Of a stretch of DNA of 64,000 nt, positions 63,601-64,000 are shown piece by piece. Position 1 is the stretch's first letter. The number at the start of each line of letters is the position of its first letter. The position numbers were made by a program, and so were the translations under genes. The notes under the pieces are model-generated. The model saw only the letters and a list, made by a program, of their open reading frames with translations. It was not told the origin of the DNA and did not search any database. This DNA comes from Pyrinomonadaceae bacterium (lineage in GTDB: Bacteria > Acidobacteriota > Blastocatellia > Pyrinomonadales > Pyrinomonadaceae), in assembly GCA_030448055.1 (NCBI GenBank), contig JAUJNR010000001.1, forward strand, positions 1,198,791 to 1,262,790, read 5' to 3'.

Positions 63601-64000
63601 CGATTATATTAATCGCGCCAAGGCAATTCAAATTCAGGAAAATCTCGTTCATGCCGGAAAATTAAAACCTTTTATAATGGTTTTCGCTGACCCGAAGGAG
63701 CGCACAAAAGAATATTGGGCGAGCGACGATTACGCTAAATTTCTCGCAACCGAAATCGTTCCCGCGATTGATGCGAAATACAACACTATTAAATCGCGCG
63801 ACGGACGCGCCGTTCTGGGCGCTAGTCTCGGCGGCATTACGAGCGTTTGGGTCGGACTGAAATATCCTGAAATATTTTCGTGCATCGGCGGGCAAAGCTC
63901 TTCATTTTGGGTTGATAACGAACGAGTCGTAAAAGAACTATCCAAACTAGACGCGAGCGAAACAAAACTCCGTTTTTATTTTGACGACGGAACATTTGAA
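60554..64000 (+). CDS. Secreted GH15 glucoamylase - CBM48 - esterase fusion, 3' end outside window
   Basis: An open frame of 1149 codons runs to the right edge; the ORF track omits it because no stop is reached. Signal peptide (about 1-27, ending TVQAQ), N-terminal beta-sandwich, (alpha/alpha)6 barrel with YHLVWSRDLYQVATAF and RWEEEGGYSPSTIAAEIAGL (general-acid Glu), a carbohydrate-binding E-set/CBM48-like domain (about 879-954, VRLAGDFTGWQP), then an esterase-D-like domain (from about 974) with the GASLGG nucleophile motif. It should release glucose from starch ends and hydrolyse an ester. A repeat-derived insert lies at about 641-669. Confidence 0.9.
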   Translation, partial: MKSNQQLSASICVYLWLIFLSFTVQAQTLAPGKDAQWASAGKQGVGTSANLESKVWFTLQGGALTEVYYPDVTVANVHKLQFVVVNPKTKKVETETEDANHQIKVLRPDSLTFQQINIAKSGEWKITKTYTTDVERDSVLINVKFEPKNPSLGLYVYYDPSLKNTGMGDEASSPAPRIVMGDDAEATLKESLTPTKVFGLQASDGETVSALMFSSAISEITNGFYRVSDGLEQLRKYGKIIKPYWRTEKGNVVQMAKINSPRNFTAVLSFAKETDEFGIAFVNARESREKGFAKCLAEYEKGWSDYVKTLRKVEPKYQAQFNMAAMQLKAHEDKTHRGANIASLSVPWGGGDNANENTVAGYHLVWSRDLYQVATAFMALGDKDAALRALDFLFRVQQKPDGSFPQNSFLDGKPFWGSLQLDEVAYPLILAYQLGRNDKTTYEKHVKKAADFIVKTGPKTPQERWEEEGGYSPSTIAAEIAGLVCAAEIARRNGDEASATVYLAIADDWARNIERWTATTNGKYGDGNYYVRITQNGNPDKGEKIELNNGAGFFDEREIVDAGFLELVRLGIKSPDDPLIAKSVKVIDQIIKVATPNGDGFYRYNHDGYGEMDDGRRWNWDGKYTGKGRLWALLSGERGQFEIAECGMRNANLKTKVQSSKTKDQNNECLAKARQRLDAMLNFANDGSMIPEQIWDKAETPKNIDKQFIPELKFGEGTGSATPLAWSMAQFIRLAVNLQAGKNLDTPDVVYNRYVKNGVGGQTGFNLSSPTPDDLAKLKPGETFTVKGTAAPNSIVAYLFGVQRASAKVGADGNFVLTAKMPETETPGFWAVITPDNSSFVSLNKIGGAQTPEKLSAEIIEKVKNAKTSPMIVGNKAIFVYRGAAKQVRLAGDFTGWQPRGAVLQDVGENLKVAVMEFPDTARIEYKLIVDGNWIPDPLNPNKLDNGVGSENSFFTMPEYKATEYFNESVKFIAPPLEEIRINSKTFGERIVKVYVPAVAQREPVALPVLYLQDGSDYINRAKAIQIQENLVHAGKLKPFIMVFADPKERTKEYWASDDYAKFLATEIVPAIDAKYNTIKSRDGRAVLGASLGGITSVWVGLKYPEIFSCIGGQSSSFWVDNERVVKELSKLDASETKLRFYFDDGTFE
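62483..62552 (+). repeat. Heptameric tandem repeats inside the GH15 gene
   Basis: GCGGAAT three times plus GCGAATT (62483-62510), followed by TGAAAAC CAAAGTC CAAAGTT CGAAAAC CAAAGAC CAAAATA (62511-62552). Ten consecutive 7-base units are read in frame as part of a Lys/Asn/Gln-rich loop in the catalytic barrel. Confidence 0.85.

Overview
The window looks like part of a chromosome from an Acidobacteriota bacterium, most likely class Blastocatellia (Pyrinomonadaceae-like). This is inference from content. It carries Oar-type TonB-dependent receptors with an N-terminal carboxypeptidase-like domain, two secreted proteins ending in DGDGKADVAVF-type FG-GAP/VCBS repeats, a CehA-type PHP hydrolase, an archaeal/eukaryal-type ProS, and moderate GC with leaderless-looking promoters. 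No rRNA, tRNA, CRISPR array or phage block was seen.

Layout. 1-2.5 kb: a lipoprotein cut by the left edge, a long intergenic hairpin, a degenerate GGDEF protein, and a GlsB/YeaQ membrane protein behind a consensus sigma-54 promoter. 2.5-9.4 kb: divergent hutG and hutU (histidine catabolism). Behind hutU lies accessory DNA: a nucleotidyltransferase gene, a second diverged copy of the hutU 3' end, a HEPN-like gene split by an IS3-family element, and a PIN toxin-antitoxin pair whose toxin has an amber stop. 9.7-18.7 kb: housekeeping genes on one strand (Ca2+/H+ antiporter, larC, methyltransferase, folE, M28 peptidase, metG, BrnT-like pair, tatD). 18.7-30.7 kb: an M23 peptidase with VCBS repeats whose upstream region is cut by a second IS3 element, then yajQ, a polyprenyl synthase, a HARE-HTH protein, an LVIVD/VCBS protein, an FHA-PrsW protein, an acyl-CoA dehydrogenase and an NHL-repeat protein. 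30.8-35.0 kb: a compact DNA-repair cluster of MBL-fold exonuclease, ATP-dependent ligase and a UvrC homologue lacking its GIY-YIG nuclease domain. 35-42.5 kb: proS, Uma2 protein, proline dehydrogenase, and two PF10127-type nucleotidyltransferases flanking a decayed IS630 element.

42.5-47.9 kb is a gene graveyard. At least six truncated genes are joined head-to-tail or tail-to-tail, and three further genes are broken by single-base indels. They sit beside intact HxlR and TetR regulators whose dyad operators are visible. 48.6-50.8 kb holds divergent polyphosphate kinase 2 and a Na/Pi transporter. 51-57.3 kb holds a full Oar-type receptor followed by a CehA-like hydrolase and a secreted protein. 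57.3-64 kb is a starch/maltodextrin-type locus: ROK regulator, XylR-like operator, a receptor gene cut short and fused out of frame to an alpha-amylase C-terminus, and a GH15 glucoamylase continuing in frame into a CBM48-like and an esterase domain, running off the right edge.

A thread through the whole window is short palindromic and heptameric repeat DNA. It is mostly intergenic and sometimes nested, but in larC and the GH15 gene it lies inside reading frames, and at the GH15 start it encodes part of the signal peptide.
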